Of a stretch of 64,000 nucleotides of DNA, positions 40,599-49,426 are shown piece by piece. Under the pieces are notes generated by a model that was not told the DNA's origin, made no database searches, and worked only from the letters and a program-made list of their open reading frames with translations. Position numbers and translations under genes: made by a program. This stretch comes from Leifsonia soli (lineage in GTDB: Bacteria; Actinomycetota; Actinomycetes; Actinomycetales; Microbacteriaceae): positions 3,782,001 to 3,846,000 of the forward strand of contig NZ_JACCBJ010000001.1 of NCBI RefSeq assembly GCF_013408745.1. The letters are read 5' to 3'. The first letter of the stretch is position 1, and each line of letters starts with the position of its first letter.

Positions 40599-42485
40599 AT
40601 GAGCGGGATGCGCGGCATGGCTGCAGCCGGAGGCGGCAGCGGTCGTGGGCGCGTCAGCGGCGGGGACGCCGAGGCACAGCGGGCGATCAACGCCGAGGCT
40701 CCGAAGATCCCGCACCTGTTCCGCCGGATCGTCTCGCTCTTCTCGGCGCACCGCATGGCGATCGTCTTCACGATGGTGCTCGTCCTGATCGGAGCCGCTC
40801 TCTCGGTCGTGCCCCCTCTGCTCACCGAGCGGGCCTTCGACGACGGCCTGTTCCCGCCGGGCGGCCCGAACATCCCCGTGCTCGTCGAGATCGTCGTCTT
40901 CATGCTGATCGTGTACATCGCGTCGGCGCTGCTGGGCGTCTGGCAGACCTACCTGACGGCGTCGGTCGGCAACAAGGTGATGGGGGCGCTGCGCGTCCGG
41001 CTGTTCTCGCACCTGCAGTCGATGGAGCTCAGCTTCTTCACGCACACCAAGACCGGCATCATCCAGTCGCGGCTGCAGAACGACGTCGGCGGGGTCGCCA
41101 GCGTCCTCACCAACACGATCTCGAGCATCCTCGGCAACACCGTGACGGTGATCGCCGCCCTCGTCGCGATGCTGCTGCTGAACTGGCAGCTGACCATCGT
41201 CGCCGTCGTGCTCATGCCGATCCTGGTGATCGCCCAGCGCCGGGTCGGGCAGGTGCGTGCCCGCATCGCGACCAAGACGCAGGAGTCGCTGTCGGACATG
41301 ACGGCGATCACGCAGGAGACGCTGAGCGTCAGCGGCATCCTGCTGTCGAAGAGCTTCAATCGCCAGACCACCGAGGTCGGCCGCTACTCCGCCGAGAACG
41401 AGAACCAGATCCGCCTCCAGGTGTCGCAGGCGATGAGCGGCCAATGGTTCTTCGCGATGGTCAACATCTTCCTGTCGTCGATCCCGGCGATCGTCTACCT
41501 GGTGTCCGGGTGGCTGATCGTGGGAGGGGCGACCGACATCTCGGCGGGCACGATCGTGGCGTTCACCACCGTGCAGGCGCGGCTGCTGTTCCCGCTGCTC
41601 GCGCTGATGCGGGTGGCGCTCGACCTGCAGACCTCCGGCGCGCTGTTCGCCCGCATCTTCGAGTACCTCGACCTCAAACCGGCGATCGCCGACCGCCCGG
41701 ACGCCGTGCCGGTGGATCCGTCCGACGACCTCGGGAGGATCGAGTTCGACCACGTGGTGTTCCGCTACCCGGATGCCCGCGACGGCGAGCGCAACACCCT
41801 CGACGACGTGTCGTTCGTCATCGAGCCCGGCGAGTTCGCGGCGTTCGTCGGCCCGAGCGGGGCGGGGAAGACCACGGTGTCGTACCTGATCCCGCGGTTC
41901 TACGACGCGACGAGCGGCACGATCCGGTTCGGCGAGACGGACGTCCGTGCGCTGCAGCAGGACTCGCTGGTGTCGCACATCGGCGTGGTCAGCCAGGAGA
42001 CGTACCTCTTCCACGCGACCATCGCGGAGAACCTGCGCTACGCGCGCCCGGACGCGACGCAGGACGAGCTGGAGGACGCGGCGAGGCGCGCGAACATCCA
42101 CGACACGATCGCCGGGTTCCCTGACGGCTACGCGACGATCGTGGGGGAGCGCGGCTACCGGCTCTCCGGCGGGGAGAAGCAGCGGATCGCGATCGCCCGC
42201 GTCCTGCTGAAGGACCCGGAGGTGCTCATCCTCGACGAGGCGACCAGCGCCCTCGACACCATCTCGGAGCGGGTCGTGCAGCAGGCGCTGGACACCGCAT
42301 CCAGCGGCCGGACCACGATCGCCATCGCGCACCGCCTGTCGACCATCGTCGCGGCGGACGTCATCTTCGTGATCGACCACGGGCAGGTCGTCGAGCGCGG
42401 AACGCACCGCGAGCTGCTGGAGCTCGGCGGCGTGTACTCGCGGCTCTACCGCGAGCAGACCGAGAGCGCCGTGCTCGAGGAGTGA
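40599..42485 (+). CDS. ABC transporter, fused permease/ATP-binding protein (exporter)
   Basis: A 628-residue half-transporter. Residues about 60-340 hold six membrane helices; the C-terminal ATPase has Walker A 'VGPSGAGKTTVSYLI', Q-loop 'VVSQETYLFHATI', signature 'LSGGEKQRIAIARVL', Walker B 'VLILDEATSALD' and H-loop 'IAHRLSTIV'. It belongs to the MdlB/MsbA-like exporters and would act as a homodimer. TACGCT at 40587-40592 lies six bases before the ATG, pointing to a leaderless mRNA. Substrate unknown. Confidence 0.94.
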   Translation: MSGMRGMAAAGGGSGRGRVSGGDAEAQRAINAEAPKIPHLFRRIVSLFSAHRMAIVFTMVLVLIGAALSVVPPLLTERAFDDGLFPPGGPNIPVLVEIVVFMLIVYIASALLGVWQTYLTASVGNKVMGALRVRLFSHLQSMELSFFTHTKTGIIQSRLQNDVGGVASVLTNTISSILGNTVTVIAALVAMLLLNWQLTIVAVVLMPILVIAQRRVGQVRARIATKTQESLSDMTAITQETLSVSGILLSKSFNRQTTEVGRYSAENENQIRLQVSQAMSGQWFFAMVNIFLSSIPAIVYLVSGWLIVGGATDISAGTIVAFTTVQARLLFPLLALMRVALDLQTSGALFARIFEYLDLKPAIADRPDAVPVDPSDDLGRIEFDHVVFRYPDARDGERNTLDDVSFVIEPGEFAAFVGPSGAGKTTVSYLIPRFYDATSGTIRFGETDVRALQQDSLVSHIGVVSQETYLFHATIAENLRYARPDATQDELEDAARRANIHDTIAGFPDGYATIVGERGYRLSGGEKQRIAIARVLLKDPEVLILDEATSALDTISERVVQQALDTASSGRTTIAIAHRLSTIVAADVIFVIDHGQVVERGTHRELLELGGVYSRLYREQTESAVLEE

Positions 42486-42517
42486 CCTCCCCCATCCGAC
42501 CGACGAAAGGGCGTCCC

Positions 42518-42868
42518 GTGCCGACGATCACCGAACTGCTGTCCGCCAACCTGCTCGAGGTCTTCGGCAACCGCGACCCCGCCTCGCGTCGTGCCGCCAT
42601 CGAGCGCACGTACACGGAGGACGTCGTGTTCGCCGACCCCGAGGGCGAGGTGACGGGATGGGATGCGCTCGAGGCGAAGGCCGCCGGCCTCGTCGACGAC
42701 GCCCCCGCGTCGTTCGTCTTCGCCGACGCCGGTCCGGTCTACCTGGGCCGGGACACCGGCGCGCTCGCCTGGACGTTCGGCCCGGAGGGCGCGCCCGTCG
42801 CCCGCGGCGTCGACGTGATCGAGGCGCGCGACGGCCGCATCGCCGTCCTCCGCACCCTCCTCGCCTGA
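42518..42868 (+). CDS. SnoaL/NTF2-like domain protein
   Basis: A 116-residue protein. 'AAIERTYTEDVVFADPEGEV' and 'GWDALEAKAAGLV' match the small NTF2-like alpha/beta cone fold, which includes isomerases, cyclases and binding proteins; no catalytic role can be assigned. The GTG at 42518 is preferred because GAAAGG lies upstream at 42505-42510; a GTG at 42482 overlapping the transporter stop is the alternative. It is probably cotranscribed with the exporter. Confidence 0.82.
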   Translation: MPTITELLSANLLEVFGNRDPASRRAAIERTYTEDVVFADPEGEVTGWDALEAKAAGLVDDAPASFVFADAGPVYLGRDTGALAWTFGPEGAPVARGVDVIEARDGRIAVLRTLLA

Positions 42869-42889
42869 CGCTTCGGCCCTTGCGCCCCA

Positions 42890-42955
42890 CCGTCGAGTCC
42901 GCGATTTTTGCACGTTTCGATGCCGCCAGGCGTGCAAAAATCGCGGACTCGACGG
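42890..42955. repeat. Dispersed hairpin repeat, copy 2
   Basis: Arms 42890-42914 and 42931-42955 are perfect 25-base inverted repeats with a 16-base loop. The arms begin CCGTCGAGTCCGCG and end TTTTTGCACG, matching copy 1 at 19411-19482. It lies between the SnoaL-like gene and the Nramp gene, just upstream of the MntR box. Confidence 0.85.
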
Positions 42956-42969
42956 GGCGGAGAGCGCAG

Positions 42970-42987
42970 AGTTAGACTGGGCTAACT
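42970..42987. promoter_or_regulatory. Candidate MntR box upstream of the Nramp gene
   Basis: AGTTAG-ACTGGG-CTAACT is a perfect inverted repeat of the type bound by DtxR/MntR proteins, lying 21 bases before the ATG at 43009. The MntR-like gene lies at the other end of the same locus. Confidence 0.7.
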
Positions 42988-43008
42988 TTTGCGATAGGCG
43001 AGGTGAGA

Positions 43009-44253
43009 ATGAGCGTTCGGCTCGAGGAGCGGGTGCCGCGGGCCGCGCCCGCCCGCCTCCTGCTGCTGCTCGGGCCGGCCTTCGTCGCGGCGATCGCATA
43101 CGTCGATCCCGGCAACGTCGCGGCCAACCTGACCGCCGGCGCGCGGTACGGCTACCTGCTCGTCTGGGTCCTCGTCGCCGCCAACGCCATCGCCGTCTTC
43201 GTGCAGTACCAGTCGGCGAAACTCGGCATCGTCACCGGCCGCAGCCTCCCGGAACTGCTGGGGGAGCGACTCGGCACCGGCACACGCCGCGCCTACTGGG
43301 TGCAGGCGGAGCTGGTCGCGGCGGCGACCGACATCGCCGAGGTGATCGGCGGCGCCATCGCCCTGAACCTGCTGTTCGGGCTGCCGCTCCCGCTCGGCGG
43401 GCTGATCGTCGGGATCGTCGCGATCGGCATCCTGGGCATCCAGTCGCGGCGCGGCCAGCGGCCGTTCGAGGCCGTCATCCTGGGGCTGCTCGCCGTGATC
43501 GCCGTGGGCTTCCTCGCCGGACTGTTCGTGAGCCCGGTCGACTGGGGTCAGGCCGTCGGCGGCCTGGTGCCGCGGTTCGATGGCGCACAGACCGTGCTGC
43601 TGGCGGCGAGCATGCTCGGGGCGACGGTCATGCCGCACGCTATCTACCTGCACTCCGCCCTGGCCCGCGACCGGCACGGCAGCTCCGCCGACCCCGGCCG
43701 CATCCGCCGGCTGCTGCACGCGACCCGGGTGGATGTGGTGCTCGCGCTGGTGCTCGCCGGCGCCGTGAACATCGCCATGCTGCTCGTCGCGGCCTCCGCC
43801 CTCCGCGGCGTCGACGGGACGGACACCATCGAGGGAGCTCACCGCGCGATCACCTCCGCCCTCGGCCCAGCGGTCGGTGTCGTCTTCGCGATCGGCCTGC
43901 TCGCCTCGGGCCTCGCCTCCACCTCGGTCGGCAGCTACGCGGGGGCGACCATCATGGGCGGGCTGCTGAAGCTGCGCGCTCCTCTGCTCGTCCGCCGGAT
44001 CGTCACGCTGATCCCCGCGCTGATCATCCTCGCCGTCGGCGTCGACCCCACGTGGGCGCTGGTGCTGTCGCAGGTCTTCCTCAGCCTGGGCATCCCGTTC
44101 GCCATGATCCCCCTGCTGCGGCTGACCGGCTCGCGGGCCGTGATGGGGGAGTCCGCCGACCGGCTGTGGGTGCGCATCCTGGGCGGCGTCGTCGCAGGGC
44201 TCGTCGTGCTCCTGAACCTCGCGCTAGTCGGCCTCACCGTCGCGGGCGCCTGA
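43009..44253 (+). CDS. mntH: Nramp family divalent metal transporter (Mn2+/Fe2+)
   Basis: A 414-residue transporter with about eleven membrane segments. The metal-binding 'VDPGNVAANLTAGARYGYLL' carries the Asp-Pro-Gly-Asn core of helix 1, and helix 6 has 'LGATVMPHAIYLHSALA' with the Met-Pro-His core. These fit a proton-coupled Mn2+ importer. ATG 43009 follows GAGGTGAGA; a GTG at 43003 is an alternative. A MntR box lies upstream, and the gene converges on the MntR-like regulator, with 10 bases between stops. Confidence 0.94.
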   Translation: MSVRLEERVPRAAPARLLLLLGPAFVAAIAYVDPGNVAANLTAGARYGYLLVWVLVAANAIAVFVQYQSAKLGIVTGRSLPELLGERLGTGTRRAYWVQAELVAAATDIAEVIGGAIALNLLFGLPLPLGGLIVGIVAIGILGIQSRRGQRPFEAVILGLLAVIAVGFLAGLFVSPVDWGQAVGGLVPRFDGAQTVLLAASMLGATVMPHAIYLHSALARDRHGSSADPGRIRRLLHATRVDVVLALVLAGAVNIAMLLVAASALRGVDGTDTIEGAHRAITSALGPAVGVVFAIGLLASGLASTSVGSYAGATIMGGLLKLRAPLLVRRIVTLIPALIILAVGVDPTWALVLSQVFLSLGIPFAMIPLLRLTGSRAVMGESADRLWVRILGGVVAGLVVLLNLALVGLTVAGA

Positions 44254-44263
44254 CCACGGCGCC

Positions 44264-44935
44264 TCAGTCCTGGGCGGCCACCCACACGGCAGATGCCGCC
44301 GTCGCGCCGAGGACGACGTGCTCCGACCCCACGGTCACCGTCACATCGCCCGCGAACGCGCGGTGCTCCTGGACGCTCAGCGCGGTGTCGAGGCCGATGC
44401 CCCGCTCAGCCAGGTAGCGGAGGACGGCCGGGTCGGCATCCGAGATGCGCACGACACTCAGGCGTGTGCCGGACGGCGCATCCAGCAACGGCACGGCGTC
44501 GGGGCGCCGCGGCGTTCCGTCCGCGGTCGGGATGGGGTCGCCGTGCGGGTCGCGCGCGGGGGAGCCGAGACGCCGGTCCAGCCGCTCGACCAGCTCGTCC
44601 GAGACGGCGTGCTCCAGCACTTCGGCCTCGTCGTGCACCTCGTCCCAGCCGTAGCCGAGCTCCTCCACGAGGAAGGTCTCGATCAGCCGGTGCCTCCGTA
44701 CCATGGCGACGGCGTGCCGCCGCCCGGCCTCGGTCAGCTCGACGCCGCCGTAGCGTTCGTGCGCGACCAGGCCCTGCTCCGCGAGTCGCCGCAGCCCGTC
44801 CGACACGGTCGCGGCGCGAACCCCCATGCGCTCGGACAACTGCTTCACGGTCACCGGGTCATCCGACCATTCGGTCGCCGACCAGATGATCTTCAGGTAG
44901 TCCTGCGCGACGGGCGACAGGTCGGACACGGGCAT
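44264..44935 (-). CDS. mntR: DtxR/MntR family metal-dependent regulator
   Basis: A 223-residue regulator. N-terminal HTH 'VKQLSERMGVRAATVSDGLR', then metal-binding and dimerisation region 'VRRHRLIETFLVEELGYGWD' and 'VHDEAEVLEHAVSDELVERL' with the His/Glu ligands, and a C-terminal SH3/FeoA-like domain as in IdeR. With Mn2+ bound it would repress the convergent Nramp gene. TAGAAT six bases before the ATG on this strand predicts a leaderless mRNA. Confidence 0.92.
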   Translation of the reverse strand: MPVSDLSPVAQDYLKIIWSATEWSDDPVTVKQLSERMGVRAATVSDGLRRLAEQGLVAHERYGGVELTEAGRRHAVAMVRRHRLIETFLVEELGYGWDEVHDEAEVLEHAVSDELVERLDRRLGSPARDPHGDPIPTADGTPRRPDAVPLLDAPSGTRLSVVRISDADPAVLRYLAERGIGLDTALSVQEHRAFAGDVTVTVGSEHVVLGATAASAVWVAAQD

Positions 44936-44999
44936 GAGCAGATTCTAGGGCGGCGTCACACTCTGCCGGCTGTGCACCCGCGCTGTTAAGGTGGGTCGG

Positions 45000-46364
45000 G
45001 TGAAGTACGCAGAGACCATCATCGACTTGGTCGGCAACACCCCGCTCGTGAAGCTCAACAGGCTGACCGAGGGGATCGCGGCGACGGTGCTCGTCAAACT
45101 CGAGTATCTGAACCCCGGAGGTTCGTCGAAGGACCGCATCGCCTCCCGCATCATCGACGCTGCGGAGCGCGACGGGCTTCTGAAGCCCGGCGGCACCATC
45201 GTGGAACCGACGAGCGGCAACACCGGAGTCGGGCTCGCCCTGGTCGCGCAGCAGCGCGGCTACCGGTGCGTGTTCGTGCTCCCCGACAAGGTGGGAGAGG
45301 ACAAGATCAACGTCCTCACCGCCTACGGAGCGGAGGTGGTGGTGACGCCGACGTCCGTGCCTCCGGAGCATCCCGACTCCTACTACTCGGTGTCCGACCG
45401 CCTCGCGGCCGAGATCCCCGGCGCGTTCAAGCCCAACCAGTACTTCAACCCCAACGGGCCGCGCAGCCACTACGAGACCACCGGTCCCGAGATCTGGCGC
45501 GACACCGACGGCCGGATCACGCACCTCGTCGCCGGGGTGGGCACCGGCGGCACGATCACCGGCACCGGGCGGTACCTCAAGGAGGTCTCCGAGGGGCGCG
45601 TCCGCATCGTCGGCGCCGACCCCGAGGGGTCCGTCTACTCCGGCGGCACCGGGCGCCCGTACCTGGTCGAGGGTGTCGGCGAGGACTTCTGGCCGGGCGC
45701 CTACGACCCCAGCGTCGTCGACGCGGTGATCGCGGTGAGCGACGCCGACGCCTTCCGGATGACACGACGGCTGGCCCGCGAGGAGGGCATCCTCGTCGGC
45801 GGGTCGAGCGGCATGGCCGTCGAAGCGGCACTTCGTGCCGCGAAGGACCTCGGCCCCGGGGACATCGTGGTCGTGATCCTTCCCGACGGCGGACGCGGCT
45901 ACCTGGCGAAGATCTTCAACGACCGGTGGATGCAGTCCTACGGCTTCAGCGAGGTGCCCGACGAGTCGACCGTCCACGACATCATCAAGACGAAGAGCGG
46001 CACGCTGCCCGACCTGGTGCACACGCACCCGACCGAGACGGTGCGCGACGCCATCCAGACGATGAACACCTACGGCGTCTCGCAGCTCGTGGTCCTGACA
46101 GCGGAGCCGCCGGTCGTCATGGGAGAGGTCGCCGGCGCGCTCGACGAGCGGTCGCTGGTGGATGCGGTCTTCAGCGGGCACGCCGAGATGACCGACTCGG
46201 TGGGACAACACCTGGGCGAACCGCTCGAGCTGATCGGCGTCAACGAGCCGGTGACGGCGGCCCGCGCCGCGCTCGCCACGACGAACGCTCTGCTGGTGAC
46301 CGACGGCGGCAAGCCGGTCGCGGTGCTCACCCGCCAGGACCTCCTCAACTACTTCAGCGACTGA
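45000..46364 (+). CDS. Cystathionine beta-synthase
   Basis: A 454-residue PLP enzyme. The PLP lysine is in 'NPGGSSKDRIASRI', the phosphate loop in 'GVGTGGTITGTGRYLKE', and 'EPTSGNTGVGLALVA' binds substrate carboxylate. Two CBS domains follow at about residues 335-454 ('AIQTMNTYGVSQLVVL', 'VAVLTRQDLLNYF'). There is no heme domain. It condenses serine and homocysteine to cystathionine. GTG 45000 has TAAGGT seven bases upstream, so it is likely leaderless. It is followed 36 bases later by the gamma-synthase. Confidence 0.95.
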   Translation: MKYAETIIDLVGNTPLVKLNRLTEGIAATVLVKLEYLNPGGSSKDRIASRIIDAAERDGLLKPGGTIVEPTSGNTGVGLALVAQQRGYRCVFVLPDKVGEDKINVLTAYGAEVVVTPTSVPPEHPDSYYSVSDRLAAEIPGAFKPNQYFNPNGPRSHYETTGPEIWRDTDGRITHLVAGVGTGGTITGTGRYLKEVSEGRVRIVGADPEGSVYSGGTGRPYLVEGVGEDFWPGAYDPSVVDAVIAVSDADAFRMTRRLAREEGILVGGSSGMAVEAALRAAKDLGPGDIVVVILPDGGRGYLAKIFNDRWMQSYGFSEVPDESTVHDIIKTKSGTLPDLVHTHPTETVRDAIQTMNTYGVSQLVVLTAEPPVVMGEVAGALDERSLVDAVFSGHAEMTDSVGQHLGEPLELIGVNEPVTAARAALATTNALLVTDGGKPVAVLTRQDLLNYFSD

Positions 46365-46400
46365 CCCGCACCGGGCCGACCCACACAGGAAACAGGAACA

Positions 46401-47546
46401 ATGACACACGGTTTCGCCACGCGCGCCATCCACGAGGGTCAGGAGTTCGACCCGACCACCGGCGCGATCATCCCGCCGATCTACCAGACCTCGACGTTCG
46501 TGCAGGACGGCATCGGCGGCCTCCGCAACGGCTACGAGTACGGGCGGGCGGGCAACCCGACGCGGAGCTCGCTCGAGACGCTCCTCGCGTCGCTGGAAGG
46601 CGGCGTCCGCGCGCTGTCGTTCGCGTCGGGCCTGGCGGCGGAGGACGCGCTCCTCCGCGCGGCGCTCCGCCCGGGCGATCACATCGTGCTCGGCAACGAC
46701 GCCTACGGCGGCACCCACCGGCTGATCGATCGCATCCACCGTGCGTGGGGCATCCGCAACACCACCGTGGACCTCACCGACCTGGACGCGGTGCGCACCG
46801 CGCTCGGGACCGACGGCACGCGCATGCTGTGGATCGAGACTCCGAGCAACCCGCTGATGAAGATCAGCGACATCGCGGCGCTCGTGGAGCTCGGCCACGC
46901 GGTGGGCGCGGTCGTCGTCGTCGACAACACGTTCGCGTCGCCGGCGCTGCAGCAGCCGCTGGCGTTCGGCGTCGACGTCGTCGTGCACTCGACCACCAAG
47001 TACCTGGGCGGCCATTCGGACGTCATCGGAGGCGCCCTGATCTTCGCCGACGAGGAGCTCGCCGAGAAGGCGCAGTTCATCCAGTTCGCCGCCGGTGCCG
47101 TCTCGTCGCCGATGGACGCGTGGCTCACCACGCGCGGAATCAAGACGCTGCAGGTGCGCGTCCGCCAGCACAGTGCGAACGCGCAGGCGATCGCGGAGGC
47201 GCTGGTCGGCCGCGACGGCATCGAGACGGTCTACTACCCGGGCCTGCCGACGCACCCCGGCCACGAGCTGGCCGTACGGCAGATGAGCGGTTTCGGCGGG
47301 ATGCTGTCCGTCGCCCTGTCCGGCGGGGCCGCGGCCGCCCGCCGGTTCGCGGAGTCGACGCAGGTGTTCCAGCTGGCGGAGTCGCTCGGCGGCGTCGAGT
47401 CGCTGATCGGCTATCCGTCCGAGATGACGCATGCGTCGGTCCGCGGGACCGCGCTCGAGGTGCCGGACAACATCGTGCGCCTGTCCGTCGGCATCGAGGA
47501 CGTGGACGACCTGCTGGCTGACGTGGAGCAGGCGCTCGGCCGCTAG
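46401..47546 (+). CDS. metB: Cystathionine gamma-synthase/lyase (Cys/Met PLP family)
   Basis: A 381-residue enzyme. PLP lysine in 'VVHSTTKYLGGHSDVIGG'; other signatures are 'PPIYQTSTFVQDGIGG', 'YEYGRAGNPTRSSLETLLA' and 'GGVESLIGYPSEMTHAS'. The family joins or splits cystathionine; synthase and lyase are hard to separate by sequence. Together with the beta-synthase it would run transsulfuration between homocysteine and cysteine. AGGAAC precedes the ATG. Confidence 0.94.
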   Translation: MTHGFATRAIHEGQEFDPTTGAIIPPIYQTSTFVQDGIGGLRNGYEYGRAGNPTRSSLETLLASLEGGVRALSFASGLAAEDALLRAALRPGDHIVLGNDAYGGTHRLIDRIHRAWGIRNTTVDLTDLDAVRTALGTDGTRMLWIETPSNPLMKISDIAALVELGHAVGAVVVVDNTFASPALQQPLAFGVDVVVHSTTKYLGGHSDVIGGALIFADEELAEKAQFIQFAAGAVSSPMDAWLTTRGIKTLQVRVRQHSANAQAIAEALVGRDGIETVYYPGLPTHPGHELAVRQMSGFGGMLSVALSGGAAAARRFAESTQVFQLAESLGGVESLIGYPSEMTHASVRGTALEVPDNIVRLSVGIEDVDDLLADVEQALGR

Positions 47547-47577
47547 CCCGCATCCGGTCGTCGGCCGGTGCGACAGG

Positions 47578-47608
47578 CCTCGGGCCTCGGGCCCCGGGCC
47601 CCGGCCCA
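47578..47608. repeat. Short tandem heptamer, CGGGCC[T/C]
   Basis: Three full heptamers of CGGGCC[T/C] and partial copies run from 47578 to 47608 in the 99-base gap after the gamma-synthase gene. Pure GC tracts like this can fold strongly and may help end transcription; no T-run follows. Confidence 0.5.
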
Positions 47609-47645
47609 GGGTTCGGGAGTCGGCGGTCGGGGCTAGCCTCGGGGC

Positions 47646-48065
47646 ATGGACCAACGCATCAGTCTCGTGACGCTCGGGGTGGCCGACCTGGCGAGGAGCC
47701 GGGCCTTCTACGAGGAAGGACTCGGCTGGACGCCCGCCGACGCGCAGGACGGGGTGGTCTTCTATCAGCTGCCCGGGATGGCGTTCGCGTTGTTCGGGCG
47801 AGACGAGCTGGCGGAGGATGCGCGTTACCCGGTCGACGGGACGTTCAGCGGCATCACCCTGGCGTGCAACCAGCGGTCGGAGGAGGACGTCGACCGTGTG
47901 TTCGCCCAGGCGGAGGCCGCGGGCGCGCGCATCCTGAAGCCCGCCGAGCGCGTGTTCTGGGGCGGCTACTCCGGCTACTTCGCCGACCCCGACGGGCACG
48001 TCTGGGAGGTCGCGTTCAACCCGGGGTGGACGCTCGCGGAGGACGGCACCCTCACGGTCGGCTGA
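47646..48065 (+). CDS. VOC family protein
   Basis: A 139-residue glyoxalase-fold protein. 'SLVTLGVADLARSRAFYEEG' opens the first half and 'YSGYFADPDGHVWEVAFNPG' closes the second, with the metal-ligand positions His/Glu partly visible. Function unknown. TAGCCT lies six bases before the ATG, predicting a leaderless mRNA. Its last 14 bases overlap the convergent gene. Confidence 0.88.
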   Translation: MDQRISLVTLGVADLARSRAFYEEGLGWTPADAQDGVVFYQLPGMAFALFGRDELAEDARYPVDGTFSGITLACNQRSEEDVDRVFAQAEAAGARILKPAERVFWGGYSGYFADPDGHVWEVAFNPGWTLAEDGTLTVG

Positions 48066-48870
48066 GGGCGTCGCGGGCGACGACGAGCCGGTCGGCGAGC
48101 GGCCGCAGCCGCGCCTTCGTGAGGTTCTCACGGGCGACCCAGCGCGCATCCGCGTCGGTCGAAGTGGCCAGCCGTTCCAGGAGGGGCACTCCGGAATCGG
48201 GGTCGGCCGCCGCGATGACGCTGACCGCGTAGCCGAGCGCCTGGCGGAGCACCCGGACGTCCGGATCGCGGCGCGAGGCGGCCGGGACGGCGAGCAGGAC
48301 ATCGACCGCGCGCTCGACGACGGAGGCCGCTTCCGCGGCGTGGCGCGGGTCGCGCAGCAGGGCGGGCTCCGCGACGGCGGCCACGGCGGCACGAGTGGGA
48401 AGGGGGCCGGCGAGCAGCCACGCGTGCGCCTGGCGAAGGCCCCGATCCCACTCCACGGCGAGCACCCGCTGCAGGCCGGTCGCTGCGAGTTCGCGCACGC
48501 GCCAGCGCGGGTCGGCGGTCGCCTCATCGAGGAGCGCCGCCGCATCCGGGTCCGGCTCGGCGGCGATGATCGCTCCCACCGACAGCGCCGCCACCGCTGC
48601 GAGGTACTCACGGTGCGGCTCGGGAAGGTCCGGTTCGTCGGTCAGCCAGCGACGGAGGAGCTGGAGGGCATCGGCTCGCCGCTCGGGCGGTGTCCGCTGC
48701 GCGAGATCGGCCACGCGGTGGGCGAGCTCGAGGTTGGCGCGGGGACCGGGGAGCCGGCTGTCCGCCGCCAACCGCCGCTCCCATCCGTGCGCGTCGCCGT
48801 CGAGCGCGCGCCGCCAGGAGCGCTCGAGCTCGTCATCGGTCGCTGTGGTCTCGTCCACTGATTCGGCCAT
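48052..48870 (-). CDS. HEAT-repeat-like hypothetical protein
   Basis: A 272-residue, Ala- and Arg-rich, all-helical protein. Repeated helix pairs such as 'LDEATADPRWRVRELAATGL' and 'LERLATSTDADARWVARENL' look like HEAT/ARM units, which usually bind proteins or nucleic acids. No enzyme motif is seen. The start ATG 48870 has TAGACT seven bases upstream on this strand, a leaderless arrangement. It overlaps the convergent VOC gene by 14 bases. Confidence 0.78.
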   Translation of the reverse strand: MAESVDETTATDDELERSWRRALDGDAHGWERRLAADSRLPGPRANLELAHRVADLAQRTPPERRADALQLLRRWLTDEPDLPEPHREYLAAVAALSVGAIIAAEPDPDAAALLDEATADPRWRVRELAATGLQRVLAVEWDRGLRQAHAWLLAGPLPTRAAVAAVAEPALLRDPRHAAEAASVVERAVDVLLAVPAASRRDPDVRVLRQALGYAVSVIAAADPDSGVPLLERLATSTDADARWVARENLTKARLRPLADRLVVARDALSRP

Positions 48871-48894
48871 GCCCCGGAGTCTAGAGCGGCGCCG

Positions 48895-49176
48895 TCAGGA
48901 CGGTGCGGTCCCGTCGCCGGTCCCGTCGCACACCGGGTACACGCGGGTGTCGCGCTCGAAGAAGCGCGGCGGCGTGGTCGAGGTCCGGATGAGGCCCGCA
49001 CGGTGGAAGGACCGCAGGTCGGCGAACAGGCCGGGCAGGTGCATCCCGTGCAGTTCATCCATGGTGATGCCCGGCTGCCGGACGAGCAGTGCCATCAGGC
49101 GGACCCGTGCCGCAGTGTCGCTGCGCTCGGTCAGCAGGGCCGGATCGAAGGGGATCCGTGTCGCCGTGTCCCACAT
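48895..49176 (-). CDS. Small winged-helix-like hypothetical protein
   Basis: A 93-residue protein. 'RVRLMALLVRQPGITMDELH' followed by 'GMHLPGLFADLRSFHRAGLI' resembles an ArsR/MarR-type helix-turn-helix, but the N-terminal part 'MWDTATRIPFDPALL' is unusual. ATG 49176 follows GAGGAG. On this strand TTGCGA (49256-49261), 18 bases and TATAAC (49232-49237) form a promoter. Possible DNA-binding role, not proven. Confidence 0.6.
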   Translation of the reverse strand: MWDTATRIPFDPALLTERSDTAARVRLMALLVRQPGITMDELHGMHLPGLFADLRSFHRAGLIRTSTTPPRFFERDTRVYPVCDGTGDGTAPS

Positions 49177-49391
49177 GGAGGCTCCTCGATCTCGCATCAC
49201 TGCGGCGGCGATTCGTTGCGCCGTTGGGTCAGTTATAGGGGCAGCGTGGCCGCGCTCGCAATGCAGGTACGCGATGATCGGCCGGATCGGGCACAGACAC
49301 CGCAACGGATGTGCGAATGGGCGATACTTTGCCGGCCCGACCGCCTGCCCGGCCCGAACGGATGCACGGCACATTCACGGCGGATCGGGTA

Positions 49392-49420
49392 TTGTCCGTC
49401 CGCACGCGCTCGCCGATAGT
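49392..49420 (+). promoter_or_regulatory. Promoter of the YbdK-type ligase
   Basis: TTGTCC (49392-49397), a 17-base spacer and GATAGT (49415-49420) lie so that transcription would begin at the GTG at 49427. The 250-base gap 49177-49426 also holds the leftward promoter at 49232-49261. Confidence 0.6.
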
Positions 49421-49426
49421 GGTCTC

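Noticed and set aside
44859..48611. 1250-residue minus-strand frame
   Set aside because: Shadow of the CBS, MetB and VOC genes; no recognisable motifs.
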